Assembly: GCF_002836505.1 (NCBI RefSeq)
Contig: NZ_PJBF01000040.1
Span: forward strand, 372,001 to 436,000
Length of the DNA: 64,000 nt
Direction: 5' to 3'
DNA from: Psychrobacter sp. Choline-02u-9
GTDB lineage: Bacteria; Pseudomonadota; Gammaproteobacteria; Pseudomonadales; Moraxellaceae
Part shown: piece by piece, positions 53,913-63,774 of the stretch
How the letters are laid out: each line of letters starts with the position of its first letter
Position numbering within the stretch: position 1 is the stretch's first letter
Translations under genes and position numbers: made by a program
The notes under the pieces: model-generated
Databases searched by the model: none
What the model was told of the DNA's origin: nothing
Seen by the model: only the letters and a program-made list of their open reading frames with translations

Positions 53913-54554
53913 ATGGTTATGATTAAAGTATTAGTGGTAGATGATCATGATTTGGTACGGATGGGTATTAGCCGTATGTTGTCAGACAGCCCCGATATTG
54001 AAGTGGTAGGTGAAGCAGACAGCGGTGATATGGCTATCAAACAAGCCAAACAACTACATCCTGATGTGATTTTGCTAGACGTCAATATGCCGAATATTGG
54101 CGGGCTCGAAGCAACCAAACGTCTGATACAACTCGACATGGGTATCAAGATTTTGGCGGTCAGTAGTATGTCTGCACAGCCCTATCCCTCAATGCTGATC
54201 AAAGCAGGTGTAAATGGTTACATTACCAAAGGCACGCCGCTTGATGAAATGATACGTGCAGTCAAAAAGATTTATCAAGGAGGTCGCTACTTCAGCCAAG
54301 ATGTTGCTGAACAGCTAGCAGATGTTTTATTGTCTGATAATGCCAACTCACCTTTTGACTTATTAAGTGACAGAGAAAAACAAGTGGCCATGATGGTTGT
54401 CAATTGTCAGAGCCCTCAGCAAATAGCCGATCAATTGTTTGTTAGCGTCAAGACCATTAATACGTATCGCTATCGTATTTATGAAAAAGTTGGGGTTGAT
54501 AGTGATGTTAAATTAACTCATTTGGCCATTCGTCATGGTCTGATTCAACCATAA
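53913..54554 (+). CDS. NarL/FixJ-type response regulator, GacA/UvrY-like
   Basis: 213 residues. The receiver domain (about 4-120) has the acidic pair Asp10-Asp11 and phospho-acceptor Asp56 (VILLDVNMP). The C-terminal LuxR-type HTH (about 145-213, LLSDREKQVAMMVVNCQSPQ, then IADQLFVSVKTINTYRYRIY) binds DNA. The sequence is close to GacA/UvrY, which control small RNAs and secretion or motility with the BarA/GacS kinase. No cognate kinase is adjacent; pilS follows 34 bases downstream but pairs with pilR. Two ATGs six bases apart (53913, 53919) are possible starts. Confidence 0.88.
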   Translation: MVMIKVLVVDDHDLVRMGISRMLSDSPDIEVVGEADSGDMAIKQAKQLHPDVILLDVNMPNIGGLEATKRLIQLDMGIKILAVSSMSAQPYPSMLIKAGVNGYITKGTPLDEMIRAVKKIYQGGRYFSQDVAEQLADVLLSDNANSPFDLLSDREKQVAMMVVNCQSPQQIADQLFVSVKTINTYRYRIYEKVGVDSDVKLTHLAIRHGLIQP

Positions 54555-54588
54555 ACCATTTTAGCGTTTATTTTATTACGGCCAGTTT

Positions 54589-56346
54589 ATGAACCCTGCT
54601 ACCAATTTTAGCTCTGCCATTACTCGTTATGTTCATCATGATGATACGCTTCCTTTGCCGCAGTTGCGTAAGTTGGGACTGATCTATAGCAGTTATCGTT
54701 TCGTTGTTAGCCTGTTTTCTATGCTCATGCTATACATCTCTGCTCGTACTGGTGATAGCGCTTCTTTACCGAGTTTTTTACAACAAACGACTCTAAGCTT
54801 CTATGTACTGTTAAGTTTGATACTGCTTGGATTATTTTATGTTGTTAGAAAACATATGCGCCGCCAATTGGCATTCGGACTGGCCTTAGACGTTATTATA
54901 CTAAGCCTGCTGCTCTATACGACAGGCAACCCTGACTTGCAGCTAACCATGCTATACATGGTGGTCGTCGCGGCTAGCTTTATGCTACTACATGGCTCAC
55001 AAGCATTGGTTATTACTTTACTTGCCATCATTCTCGTTATTTATCAGCAATTTTTTTACGCTATTGCTAATAGCATGAGTCTAGCCAATCTAGGTGATGC
55101 GCTACTGATGTCAGCGAGTTTTTTAGCAGTGGGCGGTTTGAGTTGGTCTATCTCTCAGCGATTGGTACAGCTTGAAAAGGTCGCGGCAAACCATGCTAAG
55201 GAAGTTGAGCGACTCAACGTGATTAATCAAGAGGTTATCACGCAGATGGTGAATGGTGTTATCGTTATCGATAAGCAACATGTTGTCTTAGCAAATCTTG
55301 CCGCACATCAGTTGCTGAGTCTATCACTTGTCACGCCTGTCACAGCACAGAATACCCTTGAAGATGTGAAAGAGACTCATAGCAAAGCACTTCTCTCTAA
55401 TTTTGAGCAGCAACTCAATGAACAGCATTCACAGTTGTTTAATGCCTGCTTGTCGGTAGCATCTGGGCAGTCACGCGCTTTTACCTACGATGTGCCAGCT
55501 GTGGCAAATGCCTCAATATTTGGCAAATTACGCGTACAGATTATTCCACTAAAAGATGATAGCAAACTTGTCATATTAGAAGACTTACGCCGTGAGCAAG
55601 CCAGTGCTCAACAGTTGAAACTGGCTTCTTTAGGGCAATTAACTGCCAGTATTGCCCATGAAATCAGAAACCCATTAGCAGCGATATCGCAAGCCAGTCA
55701 GCTATTAATGGAAGATGTTGCAGAACAAATGGAAGATGGCAGTGCATCAACAAGTGAATCGAATACTGCCATAACCGGCAACCATGAGCTTTATGAGATG
55801 ATATTTTCACAGACAAAACGTGTAAACCGTATCATTGAGGATATTTTAAAGCTGTCTCGTCAGCAAACGGCTACCCAGCAGGTGCTCGAATTGGCTGAAT
55901 GGATGCCATCATTTTTGGAGAATTACTTTCAAGGACACGACATTTTTCTACGAATGAAAACCAAGCCCATCATATCATTCGATACTCATCAGTTAGAGCA
56001 AATATTAATCAACTTAATCAACAATGGCCTGCGTTATAGCAGCTATGCTCATCCTCATGCTTATGTGGAAATCGATATTTACTGCGCAGACAACGATGTT
56101 ATAATCGATATATTGGATAATGGTAATGGTGTTAGTACTGGAAACTTAGAACTTTTGTTCGATCCATTTTTTACAACAGATAAAGCTGGTACAGGACTGG
56201 GGCTCTATTTATCACAAGCATTTTGTGAAGCCAATCAAGCGCGTTTACTCTACATTCCTGAACATGAAAAAACATGTTTTCGATTAATTGTACCTTCTAT
56301 TAAATCTGATAATAAATTTCAAACTATCGAAGAAAATCTTACCTAA
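54589..56346 (+). CDS. pilS: Sensor histidine kinase PilS
   Basis: 585 residues. Six membrane segments lie at about 33-190 (for example FVVSLFSMLMLYISAR and LQLTMLYMVVVAASFMLLHG). A PAS-like linker (about 205-335) follows. HisKA with phospho-accepting His357 (SIAHEIRNPLAAISQASQLL) follows. The ATP-binding HATPase_c domain has NLINNGLRYSS, DNGNGV and GTGLGLYLS. PilS senses pilin in the membrane and phosphorylates PilR to switch on pilA. It is in one operon with pilR (78 bases between) and follows the GacA-like regulator gene by 34 bases. Confidence 0.95.
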   Translation: MNPATNFSSAITRYVHHDDTLPLPQLRKLGLIYSSYRFVVSLFSMLMLYISARTGDSASLPSFLQQTTLSFYVLLSLILLGLFYVVRKHMRRQLAFGLALDVIILSLLLYTTGNPDLQLTMLYMVVVAASFMLLHGSQALVITLLAIILVIYQQFFYAIANSMSLANLGDALLMSASFLAVGGLSWSISQRLVQLEKVAANHAKEVERLNVINQEVITQMVNGVIVIDKQHVVLANLAAHQLLSLSLVTPVTAQNTLEDVKETHSKALLSNFEQQLNEQHSQLFNACLSVASGQSRAFTYDVPAVANASIFGKLRVQIIPLKDDSKLVILEDLRREQASAQQLKLASLGQLTASIAHEIRNPLAAISQASQLLMEDVAEQMEDGSASTSESNTAITGNHELYEMIFSQTKRVNRIIEDILKLSRQQTATQQVLELAEWMPSFLENYFQGHDIFLRMKTKPIISFDTHQLEQILINLINNGLRYSSYAHPHAYVEIDIYCADNDVIIDILDNGNGVSTGNLELLFDPFFTTDKAGTGLGLYLSQAFCEANQARLLYIPEHEKTCFRLIVPSIKSDNKFQTIEENLT

Positions 56347-56424
56347 ATTTATCTTTTGAAAGCTATTACGCCCATTTAGACCCAGCTATTGATTTTATAG
56401 CCATAAAATACGATGAGATGATGT

Positions 56425-58128
56425 ATGACAACAACCGCGCTAGTCGTCGATGATGAAGTAGATTTATGTCGATTGATGCAAATTACCCTAACTAAAATGG
56501 GTATCAGAAGTGATGTGGCTTATACATTGTCGCAAGCAAGAACGTTTTGGCAAGACAATGACTACGATTTTTGTCTGACGGATTTAAAACTGCCAGATGG
56601 CTCTGGACTGGAGCTAGTAAGAGAAATCAGCAATAGCTCTAATATTCCAATAGCGGTGATCACGGCTCATGGCAGCATGGATTTAGCTATTGAGGCGTTA
56701 AAGCTTGGTGCCTTCGATTTTGTCAATAAGCCGCTAGAACTACCACGTTTGCGCCAACTGGTAGAGAACGCCTTAAAAGTTATTCATCAAGATAACGAAG
56801 TACAGGCCGCACCAGAATACTCTCCTGAACAAAAAATGCTAGATAGTAGATTGATCGGTAATTCTGCTGTCATGCACCCCCTCAAAAACACTATTTTAAA
56901 GCTAGCACGCTCACAGGCACCTGTGTTTTTATCGGGCGCTTCTGGCACAGGTAAAGAAGTGGTCGCCAGATTGATCCATGATTTAAGTCCACGTCGTGAT
57001 GGTAGCTTTGTACCAGTGAACTGCGGTGCGATACCATCGGAGTTAATGGAGTCAGAGTTTTTTGGTCATAAAAAAGGCAGCTTTACAGGGGCTGTCGCTG
57101 ATAAACAAGGGTTATTCCAGCAAGCCAATGGCGGCACGTTATTTTTAGATGAAGTAGCAGATTTACCTTTAGCCATGCAGGTTAAATTGTTACGTGCCAT
57201 TCAAGAGAAAACAGTAAGGGCAATCGGTGATACAAAAGAAGTTCCAGTAGACATCCGTATTTTGTCTGCCACTCACAAAGACCTGAGCCAATTGGTACAA
57301 GATGGTGCATTTCGACAAGATTTATATTATCGCATCAATGTCATTGAGCTAAAGCTTCCAACACTTAATGCACGCCGTGATGATATTCCTGTATTAGCAG
57401 ACCACTTTTTAGCTATGATTGCTGATGACTGGCAATTAGAGTCACCGCCCTCATTGACGATGGAGGCCTGCGAACGCTTACAACGCCACGACTTTGCGGG
57501 TAATGTCCGTGAACTACGCAACTTGTTGGAGCGTGCAGTTACGTTAGCTGAAACTTCATACATAGACGTTAGTCATTTAGGTCTTCCTGACATTGAACCT
57601 GAGCTTGTAAATACACAAGAGCAAAATCATAGCTCAGCTATCGATAGCTCTGAGCTACCTGCCCGTAACGTAGAAAATCAAATAGACGTTCAATCTACAA
57701 AAGACGATGAGCAAGTCATTCAATCTAGTCGCAATATAGTAACGCAGGTTGAGCAAAGGGCGACCAATTTACATCCCTATCGTACTAACACCAACCACTA
57801 CCCCTCAATGGTACAGCATTCGTCAGCTAGTAATGACAGTTCGTCAACCAACGTAGCAAGTACTTATGACAAAGAGTCGCTCCTTGACTCCACCGCCCAA
57901 CAAGAAACTTCTAAAGACATATCAGGTTTACAAGAATTGTTTGACGGACAACTGCCGCCTCAAGGCTTAGAGCATTATTTGCAGGAACAAGAAAAGCAGC
58001 TGATTATCACAGCACTCAAACAAACTGGCTGGAACAAAACCCAAGCAGCTGAATTATTAGGAACCACCTTTCGCTCTTTACGCTACCGTATGAAAAAGCT
58101 CGAAATTTCTGAAGATGCGTTTGATTAG
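56425..58128 (+). CDS. pilR: Sigma-54-dependent response regulator PilR
   Basis: 567 residues against about 445 in Pseudomonas. The receiver domain has Asp53 (CLTDLKLPDGSG). The AAA+ domain (about 143-380) has Walker A GASGTGKE (171-178), the sigma-54 contact loop GSFTGA (218-223) and Walker B-like GGTLFLDEVADLPL. The C-terminal Fis-type HTH is WNKTQAAELLGTTFRSLRYR. Between AAA+ and HTH lies a Ser/Asn/Gln/Thr-rich linker of about 120 residues (about 390-510), which explains the extra length. It activates type IV pilin transcription with sigma-54. The pilR terminator is at 58189. Confidence 0.95.
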   Translation: MTTTALVVDDEVDLCRLMQITLTKMGIRSDVAYTLSQARTFWQDNDYDFCLTDLKLPDGSGLELVREISNSSNIPIAVITAHGSMDLAIEALKLGAFDFVNKPLELPRLRQLVENALKVIHQDNEVQAAPEYSPEQKMLDSRLIGNSAVMHPLKNTILKLARSQAPVFLSGASGTGKEVVARLIHDLSPRRDGSFVPVNCGAIPSELMESEFFGHKKGSFTGAVADKQGLFQQANGGTLFLDEVADLPLAMQVKLLRAIQEKTVRAIGDTKEVPVDIRILSATHKDLSQLVQDGAFRQDLYYRINVIELKLPTLNARRDDIPVLADHFLAMIADDWQLESPPSLTMEACERLQRHDFAGNVRELRNLLERAVTLAETSYIDVSHLGLPDIEPELVNTQEQNHSSAIDSSELPARNVENQIDVQSTKDDEQVIQSSRNIVTQVEQRATNLHPYRTNTNHYPSMVQHSSASNDSSSTNVASTYDKESLLDSTAQQETSKDISGLQELFDGQLPPQGLEHYLQEQEKQLIITALKQTGWNKTQAAELLGTTFRSLRYRMKKLEISEDAFD

Positions 58129-58188
58129 CTTCTCTTAAGCGACATCTTCAAATATTTTTAAGCGTCGAATGGTATGTGCTGTTAATTG

Positions 58189-58224
58189 AATGCTACGAGA
58201 TTCTATTCTTTCGTAGCATTTTTT
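58189..58224 (+). terminator. Terminator of pilR, overlapping the end of ctpA
   Basis: AATGCTACGA (58189-58198) pairs with TCGTAGCATT (58211-58220), followed by T to 58224. The right arm encodes the last codons of the convergent ctpA gene. Confidence 0.85.
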
Positions 58225-59684
58225 CTAACAAAGCGAATACCCGAATCAAGCGCGCGCGCCTTTACTAATTCTAATGCTTGCTGCTCCCACGTGTTCTCGT
58301 TGCCTGATAAAGTCACATCAGGCTCTACGCCGATCTCGTCTATTTGTTTGCCTGCTACCGTCATATAATTGGCCACAGTCAATTTGACGGCTTGCTCATC
58401 GTTTAATGGTATGACTGATTGTACTGAGCCCTTGCCATAGCTAACTTCACCAATAATAGTAGCGCGTTTTTGTGCTTGTAAACTACTGGCAAGCACCTCT
58501 GCTGCTGATGCTGAATAGCGGTTTTGCAATACCACTAATGGCAAAGGTTTAAGTATCGCATCACCTTGGGTCGATAGTACGCGTGATTTATTTTGACGTG
58601 CTTGCACCTGCACTACATCGGTATCATCCATAAATAAACTGGCCACGCTCACTGCTGATGTCAGTACGCCACCTGGATTATCACGCACATCTAGTAAAAT
58701 TCCTGATATCGGAGCGTTTAGGTTAATTAAACCTTCTAGTAATTTTTCACGGCTGTTGTTTTGAAACGCTGGTAATTTAACAATGGCAATACCATCAACC
58801 AGTTTGGTCTCGATAATCTGCGGATGACTATTATTACGCTGCAACGTCGTTGTGTGCTTACGGCGGCCAGCTTTAGAAGTGATAATATCTACCTGCGTAC
58901 CGGCAATACCCGTCAAAAGCTGCTCAACGTCATTAACCTGTCGCCCGTCGTCTAGCTTAAACTCATCAACTTGATGCAAATAATCACCAACTGCGATGCC
59001 TTTTCTGTCTGCAGGTGAATCATCGATAACCTCTGTCACGACCCAATATCCTGCCTCTGGTCGGTAATTAACCTTAATACCAATATCACCAACGTCACCC
59101 TCAGTAAAAGCACGCAGGTTCTCATAAGCTTCTGCGTCCAAAAACTCAGCATGGCTATCAAGTTTGGTCAACATGCCACTCATCGCATTGCTAAATAACT
59201 CTTCGTCATTGACGGCATCAACGTATTGACGACGTATTAAATCTACAACAGCCACAAATGTCTTTAACGTCTCAGGAGAGATAGCATTTAGCGATACTTG
59301 TGCGACCTCTGCTGGAATATCCGTATCAATATCATCAGCATCATCCGTTAGCGCGCTTTCATCTGGCACACTATCTATCGAGTCATCTGGCTCATCGGCG
59401 ACATCTAGCATATCAGCAATATTCGATAAATTATCAGCGTCCTTTTCATCCGCTATCTCATCTGCATTTAAACTGATGAGCTGTAGACCATTCGTAGGAT
59501 TATCACTATTTGTAGAAGCTCCCACTGCGGCTTGTGCATTTACGCTAATCGCACAACCAAGCACACCGATTAAAATTGCAGGCTGCAAAACCTTGGACAC
59601 AACTGATGCCTTCCATACTGATTTACTTAACCCTTTGGATAAAAAAGAACGTGCAAAAGAAATAGGCTGCATAAAAGAACTCAT
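58203..59684 (-). CDS. ctpA: S41 carboxy-terminal processing peptidase
   Basis: 493 residues. The signal sequence (about 31-52, PAILIGVLGCAISVNAQAA) suggests periplasmic location. A PDZ domain (about 195-285) has GDVGDIGIKVNYRPEAGYWV. The S41 core (about 290-470) has LDVRDNPGGVLTSAVSVASL, YSASAAEVLA with nucleophile Ser393, and GEVSYGKGSVQ with Lys418, a Ser/Lys dyad. Between signal and PDZ is an acidic stretch of about 50 residues (75-127) rich in Asp. It trims the C-termini of envelope proteins; adaptor genes are not adjacent. Confidence 0.93.
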   Translation of the reverse strand: MSSFMQPISFARSFLSKGLSKSVWKASVVSKVLQPAILIGVLGCAISVNAQAAVGASTNSDNPTNGLQLISLNADEIADEKDADNLSNIADMLDVADEPDDSIDSVPDESALTDDADDIDTDIPAEVAQVSLNAISPETLKTFVAVVDLIRRQYVDAVNDEELFSNAMSGMLTKLDSHAEFLDAEAYENLRAFTEGDVGDIGIKVNYRPEAGYWVVTEVIDDSPADRKGIAVGDYLHQVDEFKLDDGRQVNDVEQLLTGIAGTQVDIITSKAGRRKHTTTLQRNNSHPQIIETKLVDGIAIVKLPAFQNNSREKLLEGLINLNAPISGILLDVRDNPGGVLTSAVSVASLFMDDTDVVQVQARQNKSRVLSTQGDAILKPLPLVVLQNRYSASAAEVLASSLQAQKRATIIGEVSYGKGSVQSVIPLNDEQAVKLTVANYMTVAGKQIDEIGVEPDVTLSGNENTWEQQALELVKARALDSGIRFVRKNATKE

Positions 59685-59797
59685 TTAAATAATAGAGAAT
59701 ACGAATTTATCGTTATATAGCGGCTTATAAGATAGCACCAAACGCATATTTCGAACTAGCATAGTATTGCAAGTAAATTAAGTAAAATGTATCACAA

Positions 59798-59833
59798 AAA
59801 AAGGAAAGGATAATAGGTTATCCTTTCCTTTTT
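59798..59833 (-). terminator. Terminator of gpmI
   Basis: Perfect 16-bp arms AAAAAGGAAAGGATAA and TTATCCTTTCCTTTTT with a 4-base loop, U-rich on both strands, about 75 bases beyond the gpmI stop. Confidence 0.92.
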
Positions 59834-59906
59834 GATATCTTCTAATACAGCTAACGGATTGATATAAACCACAGTCATTCAAGTACTGTAGTTTAATTCG
59901 ACTGGC

Positions 59907-61565
59907 CTAGACTGCTGGAACCAATAAGCTCTCACCTGTCATCTCAGCAGGGGCGTCAACATTCATCAATGATAAAATAGTCGGCGCCACATCACTAAGT
60001 TTGCCGCCGCGGCGCACTTGCAGCTTTTGCTCGCCCACATAAATCAATGGCACATGCTCTGTCGTATGCTGTGTATGTACTTGTCCGCTTTCATAGTCTT
60101 GCATCTGCTCACAGTTACCATGATCGGCTGTGATAAGCATATCACCACCAGCTGCTCGCACCGCTGACTCGATACGGCCAACGCATACATCCAAAGCTTC
60201 TACCGCTTTTACCGCTGCATCAAAGATACCTGTGTGTCCAACCATATCACCATTGGCATAATTGACCACCAATACATCATACTTACCAGACTCAATCGCT
60301 TCTACTAATTTATCAGTGACTTCAGGCGCGCTCATCTCAGGCTGTAAATCATAAGTTGCAACGTCTGGAGATGGCACTAAAATGCGGGTCTCACCCTGAT
60401 ATTCTTCTTCGCGGCCACCACTAAAGAAAAACGTCACATGCGCATATTTTTCAGTTTCAGCGATACGTAGTTGAGTTTTTCCTTGGTCCTGCAAGTACTC
60501 TCCCAATGTATTGGCCAAAGACGTTGGGTAGTAAGCAATGCTGGTTTTTGGATTGTCAGCTAGGACATCTGAATACTTAGTTAACATCACAAATGCCGCC
60601 AGCTTTGGCTGTTTTTGACGCGCAAATCCAGAAAACTCATGATCTGGCAGAACAAACGCTTGGGCAAGCTCACGAGCACGGTCAGCACGGAAATTCATAA
60701 AAATAAGTGCGTCGTTATCATTGACAGTATATGGCACTTCATCACGTCCAATCACAGTCGTTGGACTGACAAACTCATCAGTCTCACGCGCTTTATAAGC
60801 AGCTTGAACAGCGCCATCTGCCCGTGTTGATAGACGATCAGCTTTACCTTCAGTAATCAGCTCATAAGCTTTTTGCACTCTATCCCAACGATTGTCGCGA
60901 TCCATTGCATAGTAGCGTCCGATAATACTCGCAATTTGTACGCGGCCACCTTCGTAATGAGCATTCAATTTATCAATATAGTCGCGCAGACGATTGATGT
61001 ACTTATCAGCAGATTTAGGCGGGGTATCACGGCCATCTAAGAAACAATGAATAAAGACATTCTTGGCACCATGGACCAATGCTGAATGACACATACCTTC
61101 GATATGGTCTTGATGTGAATGGACGCCGCCATCAGAGAGCAAACCCATAATATGGACGTTACCGCCACGTTCATTGGCCGCTTTGACCGCATTGACCAAT
61201 GCTTCGTTCTTATAAAATTCACGATTGGCAAGCTCACTTGAGATACGAGTTGAGTCCTGATAAAGAACACGCCCTGCCCCTAAATTCATGTGACCGACTT
61301 CTGAATTACCAAACTGACCATCTGGCAAACCAACATCTTCCCCTGAAGCTGAAATCAGCCCATGAGGATATTGCTGATAAATCTTGTCTAAATTTGGCAT
61401 ATTAGCGGCAGCGATGGCGTTATCTTTATCTTCTTCACGATGACCAAAGCCGTCCAATATCATCAAGACATGCGGTATTTTTTTATTCTGTGCACCGTCT
61501 TGGTTATTGCTAAGCTGTGTTTTGTTACTATCAATAGAGTCTGATGCTTGTTGGGTACTGGTCAT
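59907..61565 (-). CDS. gpmI: 2,3-bisphosphoglycerate-independent phosphoglycerate mutase
   Basis: 552 residues, with about 28 residues of Ser/Asn/Gln-rich extension before the usual start. It interconverts 3- and 2-phosphoglycerate with two Mn(II). [14 protein letters not shown] has Asp38, and [15 protein letters not shown] has the phosphoserine Ser88. [11 protein letters not shown], the arginine pair in [12 protein letters not shown], and [20 protein letters not shown] with [10 protein letters not shown] complete the alkaline-phosphatase-like metal site. It is monocistronic on the minus strand. Confidence 0.97.
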   Translation of the reverse strand: MTSTQQASDSIDSNKTQLSNNQDGAQNKKIPHVLMILDGFGHREEDKDNAIAAANMPNLDKIYQQYPHGLISASGEDVGLPDGQFGNSEVGHMNLGAGRVLYQDSTRISSELANREFYKNEALVNAVKAANERGGNVHIMGLLSDGGVHSHQDHIEGMCHSALVHGAKNVFIHCFLDGRDTPPKSADKYINRLRDYIDKLNAHYEGGRVQIASIIGRYYAMDRDNRWDRVQKAYELITEGKADRLSTRADGAVQAAYKARETDEFVSPTTVIGRDEVPYTVNDNDALIFMNFRADRARELAQAFVLPDHEFSGFARQKQPKLAAFVMLTKYSDVLADNPKTSIAYYPTSLANTLGEYLQDQGKTQLRIAETEKYAHVTFFFSGGREEEYQGETRILVPSPDVATYDLQPEMSAPEVTDKLVEAIESGKYDVLVVNYANGDMVGHTGIFDAAVKAVEALDVCVGRIESAVRAAGGDMLITADHGNCEQMQDYESGQVHTQHTTEHVPLIYVGEQKLQVRRGGKLSDVAPTILSLMNVDAPAEMTGESLLVPAV

Positions 61566-61780
61566 ATATTACCGCTCCTCGAGTGAATGAACGCCTATAA
61601 TGCTGTGTAAGGGAATATAAAGCCCTCTATATTAACACACATCTTGAAATAGCTGAAAAACTGAGCATTTTTCGTGAGTTTATGAATAATTTTATAGGGT
61701 TATCTTGTGATGATTTTTCTATGCAAGACAATATAAATGCGGCCAACCAACCAAGCTACGTATCAATCTGTAATTCAGAC

Positions 61781-61809
61781 TTGCAATCACTCTTTTCATT
61801 GGTTAAGAT
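61781..61809 (+). promoter_or_regulatory. ssrS: Sigma-70 promoter of 6S RNA
   Basis: TTGCAA (61781-61786), a 17-base spacer and TAAGAT (61804-61809). The predicted start is about 61816, matching the expected 5' end of 6S RNA. Confidence 0.85.
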
Positions 61810-61814
61810 AAAAC

Positions 61815-62006
61815 TATTCTGAAGTGTTGGCTAGTAGATGTTTATTCCCTGAGCCGATAATGCTTTACCAGGATGTGGTACCTATTGTCTCATTGTGTAT
61901 GCCTGCACCGCTTGCGGTGTATCAGGAAACCTGCAGAGATGATGACGCATCCGCCCTGAACTTCACGGTTCATGGGTCACCATCTTACAGCGGCACTTCG
62001 GTTGTT
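61815..62006 (+). ncRNA. ssrS: 6S RNA
   Basis: About 190 bases with the 6S RNA landmarks: CCCTGAGCCGATAA near the 5' third (61847 on), the internal CCCTGAAC...GTTCATGGGTCACC, and TTACAGCGGCACTTCGG near the 3' end, all close to E. coli ssrS. The closing stem pairs CTGAAGTG (61819-61826) with CACTTCGG (61994-62001). 6S RNA binds the sigma-70 holoenzyme through an open-bubble mimic and down-regulates transcription in stationary phase. A 70-codon frame across it is chance. The 5-formyl-THF ligase gene that often follows ssrS is absent; fxsA lies downstream on the other strand. The 3' end is estimated. Confidence 0.93.
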
Positions 62007-62073
62007 TCATTCGGTTTGTACGTATATTCTTTATAAAAATATATTTCCTATAAATAGTATGCTTACTACCACT

Positions 62074-62112
62074 AAAAAGCCCCTTTCGTCATCGACGAGA
62101 GGGGCTTTTTTT
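62074..62112. terminator. Bidirectional terminator between 6S RNA and fxsA
   Basis: AAAAAGCCCCT pairs with AGGGGCTTTTT, extended by GTC/GAC near the loop, and ends in T; A runs on the left serve the minus strand. Confidence 0.93.
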
Positions 62113-62135
62113 ATGCTTATGATTTAACTAAATAG

Positions 62136-62768
62136 TTATTCGTCATTAGCAGACTTGGTAATTTTCTTGACATCTTTAGGGATGTTTTTGGCAGTACCAT
62201 CAACCGTAGTATGCTGTTTAAACACATCACCAAATGGGTTTTGCTGCTGTTGACCAAATGGATTTTGACCATTCATGCCACCTGCGCCACCGAACGGGTT
62301 TTGACCACCCATGCCACCAGCACCGCCAAATGGATTTTGACCACCACCCATTTGACCGCCCATCTGCTTGGCCATCATTTCCATCATTTTTTGCTGATTA
62401 TTCATGACGTAATTATTGGCCAAGTCTTTTAGCTTTTTTTGCACAGGTGGCAATACTACCAACAGCGCCATCAAATCACTAAGCACCCCAGGAATAAGCA
62501 ATAAAATACCTGCAGCTGCCATCGCGATACTCTTAATCATCGTGGTCTCTGGCGGACGCATCGCAGGGTTCATCATGCCACCAGCTTTCATTTGCTGTGC
62601 CATTGGATTAAGAGCAGCCATGCCTTTGCGCATCAAAGAGATACCGATAACTGCGGCGATAATAAACCACATAAACACCCACCAGCCGCTCATAAACTGA
62701 GCAAGCAAATACCACAGTAGCATCTCGATAATAAACCAAACGATGGCTATACCAACTATCTGACCCAT
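62136..62768 (-). CDS. fxsA: FxsA-family membrane protein
   Basis: 210 residues. Hydrophobic segments lie near 3-25, 28-45 and 75-100 (AGILLLIPGVLSDLMALLVV), and the GxxLLIPGxxSD motif is typical of FxsA. FxsA is an inner-membrane protein first seen as a suppressor of F exclusion of phage T7. The C-terminal region (about 138-190) is a Gly/Asn/Gln-rich tail with repeated NPFGGAGGM-type units that E. coli FxsA lacks. It is monocistronic. Confidence 0.9.
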   Translation of the reverse strand: MGQIVGIAIVWFIIEMLLWYLLAQFMSGWWVFMWFIIAAVIGISLMRKGMAALNPMAQQMKAGGMMNPAMRPPETTMIKSIAMAAAGILLLIPGVLSDLMALLVVLPPVQKKLKDLANNYVMNNQQKMMEMMAKQMGGQMGGGQNPFGGAGGMGGQNPFGGAGGMNGQNPFGQQQQNPFGDVFKQHTTVDGTAKNIPKDVKKITKSANDE

Positions 62769-63027
62769 AAAGTGTCGTCCTATAAAATAAAAACCAATAA
62801 ATTGAGCGCCATGAAAATTAAAATGGCTAACATATGATGTATATGGGGATTGGTTGCTATACTATCAAACTTAAGGCTAATTTTTAAGCCATATAGTCGG
62901 TACGATATAATTTGGCTACAAGAAAGACAAACGTCAGTGCTACTAGCAGTAGGCTAAGCGAGTCTGACTCCATATCCGATTTCTATAGGACTGAATATAA
63001 AATGACAGGTAAGCAAGACGGAATATT

Positions 63028-63612
63028 ATGGCAATTATTATAGGAATTGATCCAGGGTCACGCATGACCGGTTACGGAATAGTACAGCAGACAGGTGACA
63101 AGCTGACCTATATCGATGCAGGGACGATTCGTACAGATACCAAAGAGATGCCTGAACGCCTCAAGCGTATCTTCAATGGACTAACCCGTATCACACAGCA
63201 TCATTTAAAATACGCAGACGAGCCTATCTATACAGCGATTGAGCAAGTATTTATGGCAGAAAACCCTGATTCTGCACTTAAGCTTGGGCAAGCAAGAGGT
63301 GCCGCGATTGCAGCGATGGTTGCACTAGATTTAGAAGTGTCAGAATATACGGCTCGGCAGATCAAACAAGCCGTTTGTGGCTATGGAGCGGCAGCCAAAG
63401 AGCAAGTACAGGAGATGGTGTGCCGGATATTAGCGTTAGAAGTCGTGCCGCAACAAGATGCTGCCGATGGTCTTGCCTGCGCCATCTGTCATGCTCACTC
63501 AAGCCATTCAATGAACAAACTGATCTTGAATAGCGCCATGCGTGGTCGCGGCGCTTCCAAGAAGAAAGGCCGTTGGCGCTTGACCGAAGAAGATTTAGGT
63601 AACTTACGTTAA
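63028..63612 (+). CDS. ruvC: Holliday junction resolvase RuvC
   Basis: 194 residues (E. coli 173). RuvC cuts Holliday junctions symmetrically. The catalytic acids are Asp8 ([14 protein letters not shown]), the Glu in [20 protein letters not shown], and the Asp residues in [14 protein letters not shown]. The C-terminal 20 residues ([20 protein letters not shown]) are a charged tail. It is separate from ruvA and ruvB, which lie 16 kb away on the other strand. A terminator follows. Confidence 0.96.
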   Translation: MAIIIGIDPGSRMTGYGIVQQTGDKLTYIDAGTIRTDTKEMPERLKRIFNGLTRITQHHLKYADEPIYTAIEQVFMAENPDSALKLGQARGAAIAAMVALDLEVSEYTARQIKQAVCGYGAAAKEQVQEMVCRILALEVVPQQDAADGLACAICHAHSSHSMNKLILNSAMRGRGASKKKGRWRLTEEDLGNLR

Positions 63613-63703
63613 AGATCAGCGTTAAAATAGTGAGGCGTTAAGATAGCGAGGTGTTGCAGCAGAAAAGCGTCAAAATAGATAAACGGCAAAGTAGACATCC
63701 CAT

Positions 63704-63737
63704 AAAAAACACGCGCTATTAGACGCGTGTTTTTTTA
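63704..63737. terminator. Terminator of ruvC
   Basis: CACGCG pairs with CGCGTG, flanked by six A and seven T; likely bidirectional with the convergent partial gene. Confidence 0.85.
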
Positions 63738-63774
63738 TGACTATGAACATTTCAAATGTTCAAACTATAATAGG

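Noticed and set aside
61824..62036. 70-codon plus-strand frame
   Set aside because: It lies across the 6S RNA, whose conserved motifs and promoter explain the sequence.
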